Shown: positions 1 through 9,456, counted from the stretch's first letter. The stretch: DNA of 52,623 nucleotides from GCA-2683135 sp964507445 (GCA_964507445.1 CAZDQF010000026.1:1-52623), one strand, 5' to 3'. Program-made: numbers and translations. The notes: generated by a model not told the origin, from the letters alone.

Positions 1-90
1 AAGGCCGACGACAAGAAGGCCGACGACAAGAAGGCCGGCGACAAGAAGGCCGACGACAAGAAGGCCGACGACAAGAAGGCCGACGACAAG
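1..90 (+). repeat. 15-bp tandem repeat, six copies
   Basis: The unit AAGGCCGACGACAAG is repeated six times without interruption. One substitution (GAC to GGC) lies in the third copy. The repeat is in frame with the coding sequence, so copy-number change by slippage would lengthen or shorten the protein tail without a frameshift. It continues to the window edge and its full copy number is unknown. Confidence 0.95.
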
Positions 91-93
91 TAG
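1..93 (+). CDS. C-terminal end of a lysine/aspartate-repeat protein (partial)
   Basis: Only the last 30 codons are in the window, followed by TAG at 91-93. They encode six consecutive pentapeptides, KADDK, with the third reading KAGDK. The tail is highly charged, close to charge-balanced and probably disordered. The reading frame is inferred because it is the only one giving a clean peptide repeat that ends at a stop and is followed within 30 bases by a good terminator. The function of the protein is unknown: nothing of its folded part is visible. It differs from the lysine/alanine-only tails of bacterial histone-H1-like proteins by its many aspartates. Confidence 0.7.
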   Translation, partial: KADDKKADDKKAGDKKADDKKADDKKADDK

Positions 94-120
94 GCCGTCC
101 GTTCTTCGCTTCGGTCTGAC

Positions 121-161
121 GAGCCCGCGTCGCTCCTGCAAGGGAGCCGCGGGCTTGTTTC
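121..161 (+). terminator. Rho-independent terminator after the KADDK-repeat gene
   Basis: AGCCCGCG at 122-129 pairs with CGCGGGCT at 148-155. An inner GCTCC/GGGAGC pairing lies between them, and the tail TGTTTC follows. It sits about 30 bases after the stop codon at 91-93 and ends plus-strand transcription before the minus-strand yidD end at 183. Confidence 0.75.
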
Positions 162-182
162 ATTCCGTCGTTCGGAGGCGAC

Positions 183-413
183 TCAACGCCGGTCGAGGCG
201 GAGGGGCACGGGGTCGATCCCGCCGCGGCACAGGGGTTGGCAACGCGCGAGCCGTTTGAGCCCCAACCATGTCCCCCGGAGCGCTCCGTGCAGGCGGAGG
301 GCGTCGATCATGTACTGGCTGCAGGAGGGCGTGAACCGGCACCTCGGCGGCAGCACCGGCGCGACGGTCAGTTGATAGACACGCACCAACAGGATCAGCG
401 GAGCCGTGGTCAT
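183..413 (-). CDS. yidD: Membrane protein insertion efficiency factor YidD
   Basis: A 76-residue protein of the YidD (DUF37/HlyA-like) family, a small membrane-associated factor thought to help insertion of inner-membrane proteins together with YidC. The family hallmark CRFTPSCSQY is present near residues 25-34, followed by the typical GLKRLARCQPL(C) segment with its conserved cysteines. The start ATG overlaps the rnpA stop as ATGA (410-413), so the two are probably translationally coupled. The rnpA-yidD order is common in bacteria, but yidC does not follow here: the next sequence is a plus-strand terminator. Length is normal for the family. Confidence 0.93.
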   Translation of the reverse strand: MTTAPLILLVRVYQLTVAPVLPPRCRFTPSCSQYMIDALRLHGALRGTWLGLKRLARCQPLCRGGIDPVPLRLDRR

Positions 414-829
414 GGTCGCTCGCGACCCCGTTCGCGGATGCGTGCCGCCAGGCGGCGAAGGGACCGGGTGACCTCGGCGGTGCTCCGGGCGCTCTCCCGG
501 GACACGGGGATGACCACCAGATCCAGACCCCGCGGGAACAGCCCGGGTTGCTGTCGCCAGGCGTTGCGCAGGACGCGCTTGATCCGGTTGCGCGCCACGG
601 CGTTGCCCAGTCTGCGGCCCACGGTCAGGCCCAGCCGCGACGGTCCCCCGTCCTGCCGCTCGCGAAACCCGATGCGGAGGACCTGATCACCCACCTGCTG
701 GCGAACCCGCCTGACCCGGTTGAACTCGCTGCGCTTGAGCAGCCGGCGAGCCTTCGGGAGGCGGTAGGAGGGCCGGTCGGGCTCAGTTTCTCCCTCGGCT
801 CCTTGCGTCCAGTTGCCGTTTGAACTCAT
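410..829 (-). CDS. rnpA: Ribonuclease P protein component
   Basis: A 139-residue RnpA, the protein cofactor that helps RNase P RNA bind and cleave pre-tRNA 5' leaders. The signature RNRIKR lies at residues 80-85 within the R-rich helix. The family's start LPKARRLLKRSEF appears at about 24-36, so roughly 20 residues precede the usual N terminus. The ATG at 829 lies inside the end of the upstream lipoprotein gene, giving a 47-base overlap. I see no better start downstream. There is no rpmH or dnaA next to it, which is the classical neighbourhood; instead it closes an operon that begins with a coiled-coil lipoprotein, ndk and rqcH. Confidence 0.92.
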   Translation of the reverse strand: MSSNGNWTQGAEGETEPDRPSYRLPKARRLLKRSEFNRVRRVRQQVGDQVLRIGFRERQDGGPSRLGLTVGRRLGNAVARNRIKRVLRNAWRQQPGLFPRGLDLVVIPVSRESARSTAEVTRSLRRLAARIRERGRERP

Positions 830-2000
830 CCTTCATCCGGTAGGCGCGGTGGATGTCCTCGTTCGCCTCCACCCTCATGTCGGCGCAGCGCTTGATGTAG
901 AGGTCCAGGTTGCGGATGGCGTTCTCGAAGAACCCGAGCTCTCCTTCGCACTGGGCCATCTTCACCAGGATGTGGAGGGCGTCCGGGGTCAACTCCTGGG
1001 CCTCTCTCAGGTACTGGATGGCCTGGGCCAGGTGAATCTTGGCCGCCTTGCGGGCTTGCTCGCGGGCCCCTGCCGCAGCGTCCTCTGAAGTCGCCACCGT
1101 GCTCTGAGCGGCGCTCTGTTCGAACTCGATGTTGCCCAGACGGACCAGCACCGCGGACTGCTTCTCCTGGGCGGACGCGATCTTCTGCTGGAACTCCCGG
1201 ATCATGAACTCCTTGCGCCCCGGGTTTCCGTCCATCTGCTGGGTGCGCCTGAGGTTGGTCTTGTGGACCTCCACGGAGTTGCGGGCGATGGTCAGGTACT
1301 CCTGGAACATGGCCTCCGACTCGGTCTTCCTGCCCGAGCCGTCCAGCACCTCCGCGTAGTTGAGGACGGCCCGCTCCGAGGGCCGCTGCATGGCGCATAG
1401 CTCGGCGAGGAGAGACGTGGCGGCGTTGACGTTCTCGTCGCGGCGGGTCTCCGTTGCCGTCCGTTGCTTCAGCAGCGGCCGAACCCGTTCGTCGTCCGAC
1501 TTCATGGACGACAGCCGCTGCGAGATGATGCGAGCCTCCATGTTGTCGCAGTCGCCGAGAGCGCGGTGGGTCAGGGCGAGGATGAGGGCGGCCTGCCACT
1601 GGCGGACGGGTTGTTCGGCGCTGGTGGCGGTGCTGGGCTCCACGGAGCCGTCCCACAGGTTCCTGATGGCGGTCTCGGCCTCCATGAGCCGCGTCCGACC
1701 TCCTTTGATGTCGCCGAGATCGAGGCTGAGGCTGCCCATGTGGTAATCGCAGGAGGCGACACCCAGTCTCGCCATCCAGTTGTCTTCCAGCTTGAGCTGG
1801 TTCTGCCACTGTTGTTTGGCTCGGGCGTAGTGTCCGTCTTCGAAGTACTCCTTGGCGTTCTGGCTGTAGTACTCCGGGTCGAAGTGGAGCTCCTTGTCGT
1901 CGCGCTTGACCTCTGGATCCGAGCCCAGGATGGAGCAAGCAGGCAGGCAGGCGGCGGCGACGGAGGCGATGAGGAGCCGACGGAGGTTTGGATGTCGCAT
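783..2000 (-). CDS. TPR-containing lipoprotein
   Basis: A 405-residue predicted lipoprotein. With the start at 2000 the sequence opens with RR, a hydrophobic stretch and a lipobox L19-P20-A21-C22, so it should be lipidated and exported. A longer frame opens at 2075 but places 25 extra residues before the signal peptide. The mature part contains helix-pair segments resembling tetratricopeptide repeats: one near residues 45-80 (EYFEDGHYARAKQQWQNQLK) and another near the C terminus (LREAQELTPDALHILVKMAQ). The middle is rich in charged helices. It probably scaffolds protein contacts at the envelope; the partner is unknown. It lies 84 bases after rqcH and its 3' end overlaps rnpA. Confidence 0.75.
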   Translation of the reverse strand: MRHPNLRRLLIASVAAACLPACSILGSDPEVKRDDKELHFDPEYYSQNAKEYFEDGHYARAKQQWQNQLKLEDNWMARLGVASCDYHMGSLSLDLGDIKGGRTRLMEAETAIRNLWDGSVEPSTATSAEQPVRQWQAALILALTHRALGDCDNMEARIISQRLSSMKSDDERVRPLLKQRTATETRRDENVNAATSLLAELCAMQRPSERAVLNYAEVLDGSGRKTESEAMFQEYLTIARNSVEVHKTNLRRTQQMDGNPGRKEFMIREFQQKIASAQEKQSAVLVRLGNIEFEQSAAQSTVATSEDAAAGAREQARKAAKIHLAQAIQYLREAQELTPDALHILVKMAQCEGELGFFENAIRNLDLYIKRCADMRVEANEDIHRAYRMKDEFKRQLDARSRGRN

Positions 2001-2084
2001 GATGCGGAGCTCAGGTCCCTTGTTGGCGGCCGCAGGGGCAGCCGTAACGGCGCATGGTAGAGCGGGATTTCGCAAGGTTCAAGC

Positions 2085-3575
2085 TCAAGAGGGGTTAGGG
2101 GAGTTCACCAGGCGATCCAGGCGCTCCGGATCGGGGCGGACCCGGAGGCTCTTGAACCGGGCCAGCTGGACCTGCCCCGGATTGGCGCCGCGGAACTTGG
2201 AGACGTGCTTGCAGCGGGTCCGGTGCACCTCGGCGCCGCCTCCCCGGGCCTGGGAGAAGTGAACAGCCAGCACGGCTGCGTCCAGGAGGGTCTCCGAGGG
2301 CACCTCGTCACCCGTGTGCCGGATCACCACATGGGAGCCGGCTCGTCCGGCCACGTGCATCCAGTGTTCGTTGCCTCGGCCGATGCGCAGGGAGAGCTCG
2401 TCGTTGTCCGCGGCGGTGCGCCCCACCAGGATCTCGATGCCGTCCTTCGAGACGAATCGGCGGTACGGCTTCCGCTTTTCCTGGACGGCCTTGCGCCTGG
2501 GTGCAGGCCTGGCGCCGTCCGGGATGGGCTCCGCCTTGGCCCAGCCTTTGGCGACCGCCTCCTCCTGGATGGCCGTGAGGGTCTCCAGATCCTCCGCGTC
2601 TTCGGCGCGGGCGATCATGGCCTCCAGGTCCGTCACCCGCTCTTCGGCGTTGCCGAGCCGCGCCGCCACCTTGGGCAGGGACTTCTCGAGCTTGCGAGCC
2701 TGCTTGAAGTAGCGGTTCATGGTGTCCAGGGGAGGGGCCTTGGGGTCCAGGGGTACGGTCACCGTGACCGCCTCTCCGGAGCTCCAGTCCGTGACCGTGG
2801 CCTCCGCCGCGCCTCGCTTCAGGTCGCCGAGGTTGTGCTTTATCAACTCCGCCCACCGGCTCAACTCCTCGGACCTGGAGGCCTGCTCCAGCTCCGCCTC
2901 CAGGTTGGTCACCAGCCGTCGCTCCTTCTTGCGTCGGCGGCGCAGGCCCGAGAGGAGTCGGGTGGCCAGCCGTTGCTCGCGGGAGGCCTCCTCGCGAGGC
3001 GCCGCCCACGTCTCCACGGCCTCTGACAGGTCGGTCGGCGCGGCTTCTTCCAGGAACGCGAAGGGAGCTGCTTCGTCGTCCTTTCCTGGCCCCTTGGGGG
3101 GGGCGCTCCACGTCGCGCCCCGCTTGATGTCCGGTCTGGCTGGTCCGCCGCGGCGCAGCGTCGCCAGGATCTTCAGGGAGCCGTCCGTCAGGATCAGATT
3201 GCGGCTCTGGCGGAACAGCTCCATGTGGAGGATGCGCTCGTCCGCTCGCTCCCTGCGGTGGACGGCCACCTCCAGCCGAACGATGCGCTCGCCCGGGATG
3301 GCTGCCAGGCCGCGGATGCGACCACCCATCAGCTCCTTGCGCAGGACCTCCACCATGGGGAACGGCTGCTTGGGTCCGGGGTGGGGGAGCTTGCTCAGGT
3401 GAAGGCGGGGGAGGACCGGCTCGAGGGCGACGAGGAGCCGGGCCTTGCCGGACTCCCCGAACGCCTCGATGACGACGCGCTCCGGTCCCGGCCCGCCGAT
3501 CTTCTGGATGCGGGCGCCGACCATCGCCGAGGCGGCCTCGCGGGCGAGGCGGTCGATCTCGGCGGCGGTCAGCAT
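2085..3575 (-). CDS. rqcH: RqcH / NFACT family ribosome quality control factor
   Basis: A 496-residue homologue of bacterial RqcH (Rqc2/NEMF, also called FbpA). These proteins bind 50S subunits carrying obstructed peptidyl-tRNA and add C-terminal alanine tails. The NFACT-N domain occupies about residues 1-160 (LHLSKLPHPGP, EVLRKELMGGRI). A long coiled-coil middle region follows at about 200-330 (GLRRRRKKERRL, then paired charged helices). The NFACT-R domain is at about 370-465 (RRFVSKDGIEILVGR, EHWMHVAGRAGSHVVIRH, HRTRCKHVSKFRGANPGQV). The gene is slightly shorter than the ~560-570 residues of Firmicute members. It starts 13 bases after ndk; the sequence before the ATG is pyrimidine-rich with no Shine-Dalgarno, so coupling to ndk is likely. 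Confidence 0.9.
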   Translation of the reverse strand: MLTAAEIDRLAREAASAMVGARIQKIGGPGPERVVIEAFGESGKARLLVALEPVLPRLHLSKLPHPGPKQPFPMVEVLRKELMGGRIRGLAAIPGERIVRLEVAVHRRERADERILHMELFRQSRNLILTDGSLKILATLRRGGPARPDIKRGATWSAPPKGPGKDDEAAPFAFLEEAAPTDLSEAVETWAAPREEASREQRLATRLLSGLRRRRKKERRLVTNLEAELEQASRSEELSRWAELIKHNLGDLKRGAAEATVTDWSSGEAVTVTVPLDPKAPPLDTMNRYFKQARKLEKSLPKVAARLGNAEERVTDLEAMIARAEDAEDLETLTAIQEEAVAKGWAKAEPIPDGARPAPRRKAVQEKRKPYRRFVSKDGIEILVGRTAADNDELSLRIGRGNEHWMHVAGRAGSHVVIRHTGDEVPSETLLDAAVLAVHFSQARGGGAEVHRTRCKHVSKFRGANPGQVQLARFKSLRVRPDPERLDRLVNSPNPS

Positions 3576-3588
3576 GGAGGAGAGGAGC

Positions 3589-4056
3589 TCAGGAGAGCTC
3601 GTCGTCCACGTCGTAGTGCCAGGCCAGGTTGCCCGGGGTCCACTCCTGGATCTCGTCGGCGTTGAAGAACAGGGAGAGCTCCCGTTCAGCCGCCTCCGGC
3701 GAGTCGGAGCCGTGGATCAGGTTGAAGGAGTTGCTGGCGCCCAGGTCACCGCGGATGGTGCCCGGCTCGGCGTTGGGGCCGAAGGTGGCGCCCATCATCT
3801 TGCGGCAGATGGCGATGGCCCCCAGGCCGCGGACGGCGAAGGCCACCACCGGGGAGGAGGTCATGAACCGAACCAGGCCGGGGTAGAACGGCTTGCTCTG
3901 GTGGTCCTTGTAATGCTCCGCCGCGAGCTCCTGGGATATGGTCATCATCTTCATGCCGACCAGCTGCAGGCCCTTGTCTTCGAAGCGTCCGACGATCTGG
4001 CCGACGAGCCCGCGCTGGACCCCGTCAGGCTTGACGATGAGCAGTGTCGTTTCCAT
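3589..4056 (-). CDS. ndk: Nucleoside diphosphate kinase
   Basis: A 155-residue Ndk that transfers the gamma phosphate between nucleoside triphosphates and diphosphates through a phosphohistidine. The catalytic loop NLIHGSDS places the active histidine at residue 115. The N-terminal TLLIVKPDGVQRG strand-loop is also canonical. Length is about 15 residues more than the shortest bacterial enzymes because of a C-terminal extension (WHYDVDDELS). AGGAGA stands upstream of the ATG at normal spacing. It lies 27 bases downstream of the coiled-coil lipoprotein and 13 bases before rqcH. Confidence 0.97.
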   Translation of the reverse strand: METTLLIVKPDGVQRGLVGQIVGRFEDKGLQLVGMKMMTISQELAAEHYKDHQSKPFYPGLVRFMTSSPVVAFAVRGLGAIAICRKMMGATFGPNAEPGTIRGDLGASNSFNLIHGSDSPEAAERELSLFFNADEIQEWTPGNLAWHYDVDDELS

Positions 4057-4083
4057 GTTCTTGTGTCTCCTGCCGGATAGGTA

Positions 4084-4725
4084 TCAACGGCCGTCCTTGT
4101 TGCCCAGCAGGGATTGGATGGACTTCTCGATGTCGGCCAGCTGTTTCTCGTGGCCCCCCTGGGCTGAGCGCAGCAGCGCCACCCTGTCTCGGAGGCCGTT
4201 GAGGCGCTGCTCGAGGCGCTCCCGTTCCTTGGTGAGGGCGTCGGCCTCCTTGGCCCCGTTGGCGATGGTCGCCTGGGCCGCTGCCACGGCGGCAGCCGTC
4301 TCCTTCTGCTTGTCCGTGAGCTCCTTGAGGCTCTCGGCGTTGGCGGCGGCGGCGGCGGTCGCTTCCTCCATCTTCTTGGCGCTGGCGGCGGCGGCTTCCG
4401 CGGCGGCTTTCTCCGCTGCTTCCGCGGCGGCCTTGTCCTCCTCTGCCTTGGTCAGGGCAGCCTGGGCTGCGGCGACCTTCGGCCGCACCTCTTCGAGCTG
4501 GGCACGGAGAGCCTCGACCCGGGCCTGCTCGGTCTGGACGATGGCCTGATAAGCCTCCGCCCGGCGCTTGGCCTCGTGGTAGCGGACCACCAGGCCGAAC
4601 ACGTCGTTCTCGGCGTTCAACGTGGCCATGGAGGTCTCGGCGGTCACGGCGAGGCTGGTGGAGTCGGTCTCGGCGCACGCCGAGAGCGTGACGATGAGGG
4701 CGAGGATCAGTGGGAATCGGAGCAT
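4084..4725 (-). CDS. Coiled-coil lipoprotein
   Basis: A 213-residue protein starting with a short signal peptide and lipobox L14-S15-A16-C17. The mature part from about residue 45 to 195 is an almost uninterrupted alanine/lysine/glutamate-rich heptad pattern, that is, a long coiled coil. The shape resembles small envelope spacer lipoproteins, but no family can be named. It is the first gene of the minus-strand unit that continues to yidD. TACCAT at 4732-4737 (minus strand) ends 6 bases before the ATG and no Shine-Dalgarno is visible, so the mRNA may be leaderless. Confidence 0.7.
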   Translation of the reverse strand: MLRFPLILALIVTLSACAETDSTSLAVTAETSMATLNAENDVFGLVVRYHEAKRRAEAYQAIVQTEQARVEALRAQLEEVRPKVAAAQAALTKAEEDKAAAEAAEKAAAEAAAASAKKMEEATAAAAANAESLKELTDKQKETAAAVAAAQATIANGAKEADALTKERERLEQRLNGLRDRVALLRSAQGGHEKQLADIEKSIQSLLGNKDGR

Positions 4726-4841
4726 GGTCAGATGGTAGCGCCGATGACCGTCGCCGGGTGCGGCAACATGGCCATTTTCCCGCCACCCTGCCGCACGAGC
4801 CCAGGTCGTAAGCCGCTGTCAGAACGGGGCTTCGTCTCCGC

Positions 4842-4869
4842 TTGCAGGGAGGGTCCGGGCTGCTATAGT
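4842..4869 (+). promoter_or_regulatory. Candidate promoter of the ATP synthase operon
   Basis: TATAGT at 4864-4869 matches the -10 consensus at five of six positions. TTGCAG at 4842-4847 is 16 bases upstream and matches -35 weakly. Transcription would start near 4876 and leave a leader of about 20 bases before atpZ. The 171-base gap (4726-4896) separates two divergent operons and holds nothing else I can identify. Confidence 0.4.
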
Positions 4870-4896
4870 TCGCGCGGATTGTCGGGTCCATTCACG

Positions 4897-5130
4897 ATGA
4901 CGAAGCCCGAGCGCACACCCTTAGCCGGCATGGCCTTCCTGGGGGTGGGGTTCAGCTTCGCGGCTATCGTCGGAGTGATGAGCCTGCTCGGTCACCTGCT
5001 TGACGAATGGCTGGGGACGGAGCCCTGGCTCCTGGTCCTGCTGGCCATGGTCGGTGTCGCGTACGCCACCATGGACCTCATCCGTGTCGCGAACGCCCTG
5101 GGGCGTCGTAAGAAGGACGCGGACGGATGA
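4897..5130 (+). CDS. atpZ: AtpZ/AtpI family ATP synthase assembly protein
   Basis: A 77-residue protein with two predicted transmembrane helices (about residues 11-33 and 43-62) separated by a short loop HLLDEWLG. This is the layout of AtpZ/AtpI-family ('putative F0F1-ATPase subunit') proteins, which are linked to c-ring assembly and ion uptake. I chose the ATG at 4897 because the homologous part starts there; a longer frame runs upstream across the divergent promoter region. The stop overlaps the next start as ATGA (5127-5130). It is first in the atp operon, the usual position. Confidence 0.8.
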   Translation: MTKPERTPLAGMAFLGVGFSFAAIVGVMSLLGHLLDEWLGTEPWLLVLLAMVGVAYATMDLIRVANALGRRKKDADG

Positions 5131-5546
5131 GGCGGCTGGGGCTGGGACGGTATCTGCTCGAGTGGGCCCTCCTGCTGATGGCGGGGGGCGTGGTCGGGGA
5201 GGTGTTGGGGGCTTCGGCCGACGATGTCGGTCGCTTCCGTGCTTCGGTCCTCTGCGGTCTGGCGGTGATCGGGTTGGTTGATCCGGTGGTCTACGTGACG
5301 GTCGCGCGCGGCCTCGTTGTCGATCCCAATCGGTTCTTCGTCTACTGGGGACTCTCGGTCCTTGGGAAGTTCGCCTGGATCGCCATCATGGGGCTGGTCG
5401 TGATCTCCACGGGTGCTGTGACGCGGCAGGTGTTCCTGCTGGTCATGGGGGGGGCGTTTCCCATCTTCACGGCGCATCAGGTGCTTCGCCTGGTGCGGGT
5501 GGCGGATCGGGAGGCGGCCTCGAGACGATCGCAAGGGGCCCAGTAG
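5127..5546 (+). CDS. Small membrane protein of the atp operon (AtpI-like)
   Basis: A 139-residue protein with four predicted transmembrane helices spread from about residue 10 to 115 and a basic C-terminal tail. Position between atpZ and atpB, and the four-helix layout, suggest the role played by AtpI or its analogues in placing the a and c subunits. The sequence itself shows no motif I can recognise, so the name rests on context. It overlaps atpZ by four bases and lies 16 bases before atpB. Confidence 0.6.
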   Translation: MRRLGLGRYLLEWALLLMAGGVVGEVLGASADDVGRFRASVLCGLAVIGLVDPVVYVTVARGLVVDPNRFFVYWGLSVLGKFAWIAIMGLVVISTGAVTRQVFLLVMGGAFPIFTAHQVLRLVRVADREAASRRSQGAQ

Positions 5547-5562
5547 GACCGGAGAAACGTGG

Positions 5563-6318
5563 ATGCTGCCTTTCCTCGCGGAGGGTGATCCCAACCAGTC
5601 GCAGGTCGAATACGCGTTCGGTCACACGATGCCGCACGAGCTCTTCCCGTTCGTGGAGAACTTCGCGGTCATGATCGGCATCGCTGCGGTGCTGATCGTC
5701 CTCGTCGTGCTGGTGGTCGACAAGCGGTCCCTGGTCCCCCGCGGCATCTTCCGCAACGCGCTGGAGGGGACCGTGCTGTTCATCCGTGGCATGACGCGCA
5801 ACGCGCACCTGCCCGACAAGTACGTGCCGCTGTTCGCCACGTTCTTCCTGTTCATCCTCACGGTGAACCTGCTGGGCATGATCCCGATCCCGGTCGTGGG
5901 TGGGACCGCCACCTCGAACCTGAAGGTGACCGGGGCGCTGGCCTCGTTCGTGTTGTTGACGTCGCTGCTCAGCGGCTTCTTCTACCAGGGACCGGTCGGG
6001 TTCTTGAAGCTGTTCGTGCCGAGCGGGCTGCCCACGCTCCTGGTCCCGGTCCTGTTCGTGCTCGAGTTCGTCGGCTTCTTCATCAAGCACGGCGTCCTGA
6101 TGGTTCGTCTGTTCGCCAACATGTTGGCGGGCCACCTGGTGATCGGCGCCTTCCTGGGCCTCATCGGGGATATGAATAGCTACGGAATGGCGGCGCTGTC
6201 GGTGCCGTTGTCCCTGTTCGTGGCCTGTCTGGAGCTCCTCGTGGCGTTCCTGCAGGCGTATGTCTTCACGCTGCTCGGTGTCCTGTTCGTCGGTGGGATG
6301 GTCCACGCGGATCACTGA
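5563..6318 (+). CDS. atpB: F1Fo ATP synthase subunit a
   Basis: A 251-residue integral membrane subunit that forms the two half-channels for ions beside the c-ring. The essential arginine is R182 in MVRLFANMLAGH, and the partner glutamine is near residue 231 in FLQAYVF. The N-terminal FGHTMPHELFPF stretch and NLLGMIPIP segment are typical. It is preceded by atpZ and the AtpI-like gene and followed by atpE after 65 bases. Length is normal for bacterial subunit a. Confidence 0.96.
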   Translation: MLPFLAEGDPNQSQVEYAFGHTMPHELFPFVENFAVMIGIAAVLIVLVVLVVDKRSLVPRGIFRNALEGTVLFIRGMTRNAHLPDKYVPLFATFFLFILTVNLLGMIPIPVVGGTATSNLKVTGALASFVLLTSLLSGFFYQGPVGFLKLFVPSGLPTLLVPVLFVLEFVGFFIKHGVLMVRLFANMLAGHLVIGAFLGLIGDMNSYGMAALSVPLSLFVACLELLVAFLQAYVFTLLGVLFVGGMVHADH

Positions 6319-6383
6319 TCGAGCCGAGCAGCGAGCGAGATTCGATTGACTTTGCAGCCAGTTAGGCAAGGAGAGATCCTGAA

Positions 6384-6719
6384 ATGAACTCCATCGTCGA
6401 GAAGACCCTTCGCGTCACCTTCGCGATGCTCCTCGTCCTCGGAATCTGCGCGGTCCCCGCGCACGCCTCGGAGACTTCCGAAGGCGCCGCCCTGCAGGGC
6501 GTCCCGGCAGAGACCAATTATTGGGTGCCCCTCAAGGCCATCGGCGCCGGCCTCGTCACCATCGGTGGCGGCTACGGTATCGGTCGCCTGGCGGCGGCGG
6601 CCATGGAGGGCACGGCCCGTCAGCCCGATGCTGGCGGCGACATCCGCACCTCCATGATCATCGCCGCGGCGCTGATCGAGGGCTTCACGTTCTTCGCCCT
6701 CATCGTCTGCATGGGCTGA
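6384..6719 (+). CDS. atpE: F1Fo ATP synthase subunit c with N-terminal signal-like extension
   Basis: A 111-residue c subunit. The glycine-rich first helix (AIGAGLVTIGGGYGIG), the polar loop ARQP and the second helix carrying the ion-binding carboxylate E99 (ALIEGF) identify it. Residues 1-28 look like a cleavable signal peptide (basic start, hydrophobic core, VPAHA at 24-28), and removal would leave about 83 residues, the usual size. The residue after E99 is glycine rather than serine, and the first-helix glutamine of sodium-type rings is absent (isoleucine at the aligned place), so proton use is inferred. GGAGAG precedes the ATG. Confidence 0.95.
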   Translation: MNSIVEKTLRVTFAMLLVLGICAVPAHASETSEGAALQGVPAETNYWVPLKAIGAGLVTIGGGYGIGRLAAAAMEGTARQPDAGGDIRTSMIIAAALIEGFTFFALIVCMG

Positions 6720-6774
6720 TCCCAGGCTTCCCCGGTGGCCGGATTTCCCGGTCCACCGAGATCGGGGGTACTGC

Positions 6775-7329
6775 ATGGAGAGCGTCATGACGATGTGGGC
6801 AGGCGAGGGGGCGCTTCGGCTCGCCGCTGGCGAGTTCGACCCCCTCGGGTCTGGCGAGTGGCCGCTGTTCTTCTGGACCGCGCTGGTCTTCGTCCTGCTA
6901 TTGGTGCTTCTGACCAAGTTCGCCTGGGGGCCCATCATGAAGGCCGTCGGTGATCGGGAGGACCGCATCAAGAGCGACCTCGAGCAGGCCGAGCAGGCCA
7001 GGCGCGAGGCGGAGGAGGTGCGGGTCAAGCACGCCGAGGAGATGGCCGCCGCGGCGGCCCAGGCCAAGGCGCTGCTGGACGAGGCTCGTGATCGGGCCGC
7101 CGACCTCAAGCTCGACCTCGAGCGTCAGGCGCGGTCCGAGGCCGACGACATCCTGGTCAAGGCTCGCCAGCAGATCGAGGCGGACAAGGTCCAGGCCATG
7201 CAGGACATCCGCGATCAGGTGGTGGACCTGTCCGTGGAGATCACCAAGCAGATCGTCGACAAGGCGGTCGATCGAGAGGATCACCTCCGGTTGGCGGAGG
7301 CGTTGATCCCCAAGGTCCGGGATGTCTGA
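6775..7329 (+). CDS. atpF: F1Fo ATP synthase subunit b
   Basis: A 184-residue b subunit of the peripheral stalk. One transmembrane helix lies at about residues 29-50 (FFWTALVFVLLLVLL). The F-type signature follows (KFAWGPIMKAVGDRED), then a long charged coiled coil rich in alanine and glutamate to the C terminus. Several in-frame ATGs occur at the start (6775, 6787, 6793). I keep 6775 because GGGGG lies 6 bases upstream. Only one b gene is present, so the stalk is presumably a homodimer. Confidence 0.94.
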   Translation: MESVMTMWAGEGALRLAAGEFDPLGSGEWPLFFWTALVFVLLLVLLTKFAWGPIMKAVGDREDRIKSDLEQAEQARREAEEVRVKHAEEMAAAAAQAKALLDEARDRAADLKLDLERQARSEADDILVKARQQIEADKVQAMQDIRDQVVDLSVEITKQIVDKAVDREDHLRLAEALIPKVRDV

Positions 7330-7353
7330 TCCCTGCGGCCGGAGGTAGATGAA

Positions 7354-7905
7354 GTGGGCGATACAGCTGTTGCCATGCGCTACGCCGAGGCTCTCTACGA
7401 GCTGGCGAAGGAAGGCGGGAAGACCGGCCAGGTCCTGGAGGACCTGGCCGCTCTGAAGGCTGGCTTCGACAGCGACAAGGAGGGGTTCGGGAAGCTCATG
7501 CACCCTCGGGTCAGCGTTCGGGAGAAGGAGACGCTCCTCGGAGAGCGGTTCCTCTCCGGCCGCGACCCGCTGGTGGCCAACACGGTGCGGCTGCTGGTGC
7601 GCCGGCGTCGCGAGGCGGTGTTGCGGGACTTCTTCCGCTGCTACCTCGAGACCCACGAAGACAACGAGGGCATCCTGCGGGTGGAGGTGGAGACCGCCAC
7701 CCGTTTGGATGAGCCCGTGGCCAAGGAGATCCGCCAGCGGATCGCTGAAGCCACGGGGCATCGAGTCGTCCTGGAGGCCCGGGTCATTCCGGATCTCCTC
7801 GGCGGTATGCGGCTGCGTGTGGGCTCCCGCCTCCTGGACGGGAGCACGCGGCGGCGTCTGGAACGGATAGAGCGGGGCCTCAGGTCGGTCCCGGTCGAGG
7901 GTTAG
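7354..7905 (+). CDS. atpH: F1Fo ATP synthase subunit delta
   Basis: A 183-residue delta subunit that joins the b dimer to the top of F1. The start MRYAEALYELA is the family hallmark, and the C-terminal part (ATGHRVVLEARVIPDLLGGMRLRVGSRLLDGS) matches the conserved IGGI/ViD motif region. The start is GTG at 7354, with GGAGG 8 bases upstream. It lies 24 bases after atpF and 11 bases before atpA. Confidence 0.95.
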   Translation: MGDTAVAMRYAEALYELAKEGGKTGQVLEDLAALKAGFDSDKEGFGKLMHPRVSVREKETLLGERFLSGRDPLVANTVRLLVRRRREAVLRDFFRCYLETHEDNEGILRVEVETATRLDEPVAKEIRQRIAEATGHRVVLEARVIPDLLGGMRLRVGSRLLDGSTRRRLERIERGLRSVPVEG

Positions 7906-7916
7906 AGGCAAGACAC

Positions 7917-9431
<1,515 letters not shown>

Positions 9432-9456
9432 GCGGCAGCGCTGACGGGAACAGATC

